Source: Aptenodytes patagonicus (taxonomy: Eukaryota; Chordata; Aves; Sphenisciformes; Spheniscidae). From it: a stretch of 64,000 nt of DNA. Positions 63,366 through 64,000 of the stretch are shown piece by piece; within the stretch, counting starts at the first letter, position 1; each line of letters begins with the position of its first letter. The position numbers and the translations under genes are program-made. The DNA is taken from the NCBI RefSeq assembly GCF_965638725.1, contig NC_134951.1, positions 104,865,811 to 104,929,810 of the forward strand, in the 5' to 3' direction. Below the pieces are notes generated by a model that saw only the letters and a list, made by a program, of their open reading frames with translations, made no database searches and was not told the origin of the DNA.

Positions 63366-64000
63366 GTAAGAGTGATTTAAAAGCATTCCTTTTATTCCAA
63401 ATTTCAGAATTATATTCTGGATAAGTAAGTCCTAGATGAGGACAGCTTGACTTGCAAATAGTCAATGTCTTCAAGAAATATCCAGATATCTTTTATATTT
63501 GTGCATGCTCAAAAAAAAAAGGCAGACTTGTGCGCATTCTTCCAGAAATACTGCAAATGATATAATATCGTTATATTAAGTTTCATACAATTTCATCATT
63601 AGTCATTTTATTTTTGGGGGAATTTAAAATGTTTTTATTTAGGAAGGAAACATGACAACTCTTGATGAATTCTGTGGTATTATTAATACAAAGAAGACCT
63701 GTTATTCCTCTATTGATAAGCTGTCATAACAGCAAAGTAAATGGAATTGATTATTGGTTACGGTCATTGCAGTGTGCACTACTGGAATGTTCTGTATCTT
63801 TTCTTCTCTTGAAATCACAGAAAGAAATTACTACAAAGATTAGATTAATATAATTTTTCCATGGCTTTAAAAGTTGGATGTAAACAATGGATGTTTTCTT
63901 TTGTGGTATATATTTCTTGATTTTAAGTTAGGGTGACAACCTGACATAGAGGCTGAGAATTCTGCTGTCAATATTTTGTCAATATGCTTTTTGTGCTTGA
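63366..64000 (+). other. SYT14: Start of SYT14 intron 4
   Basis: It begins with a consensus-like GTAAGA donor and runs off the window. AT-rich, with no repeat or exon recognised. Confidence 0.85.

Noticed and set aside
1..64000. tRNA, rRNA, CRISPR or operon-like structures
   Set aside because: None found; the window is vertebrate genomic DNA with a single spliced gene.

Overview
This is a vertebrate nuclear DNA window, almost certainly from a bird. The evidence is three clearly recognisable CR1 LINE 3' ends (one keeps the paired ATTCTRTG octamers of avian CR1), several older CR1/LINE remnants, no mammalian Alu, B1 or L1 sequence, sparse repeats and long introns. A turtle or crocodilian cannot be formally excluded. 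No prokaryotic or viral gene organisation is present.

One protein-coding gene can be supported: the 5' part of SYT14 (synaptotagmin-14) on the + strand. Its CpG island and first coding exon lie near 28.5-29.5 kb. Exon 1 (28865-28877) encodes the start of MAIDG. Exon 2 (41096-41143) is a 48-nt small exon encoding the short luminal N-terminus. Exon 3 (56144-56308) encodes the single transmembrane segment. Exon 4 (63147-63365) encodes the acidic linker. All junctions are phase 1 with GT-AG borders, so they join into 148 codons plus one base. The C2A and C2B domains lie beyond the right edge.

The most interesting object is a 320-codon open exon at 57581-58541, inside the third intron. It has its own ATG, an in-frame stop just upstream, and a phase-1 GTGAGG donor that fits exon 4. 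It looks like an alternative first coding exon. It would replace the membrane anchor with a long soluble, helix-plus-disordered N-terminus. Reading through its donor instead gives a 356-codon ORF followed by an AATAAA.

The left 28 kb (1-28.5 kb) shows no convincing protein-coding gene. It holds an ancient CR1-like reverse-transcriptase fragment (about 1.35-2.44 kb), a GC-rich block beside a homeodomain/POU motif cluster (4.3-4.65 kb), a perfect RFX X-box (5152) with a nearby cluster of GTTGCC half-sites, two splice-bracketed orphan exon candidates (8947-9068 and 27049-27175), two MIR/L2-like tails (15.4 and 16.8 kb), and a young CR1 3' end followed by a CA microsatellite (24.16-24.97 kb).

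The introns hold decayed CR1 copies, an AT-rich degenerate tandem repeat (54.65-54.89 kb), an unclassified GC-richer block (55.56-55.91 kb) and an antisense CR1 (61.33-61.66 kb). All identifications come from reading the sequence and remembered family knowledge; no database search was run.
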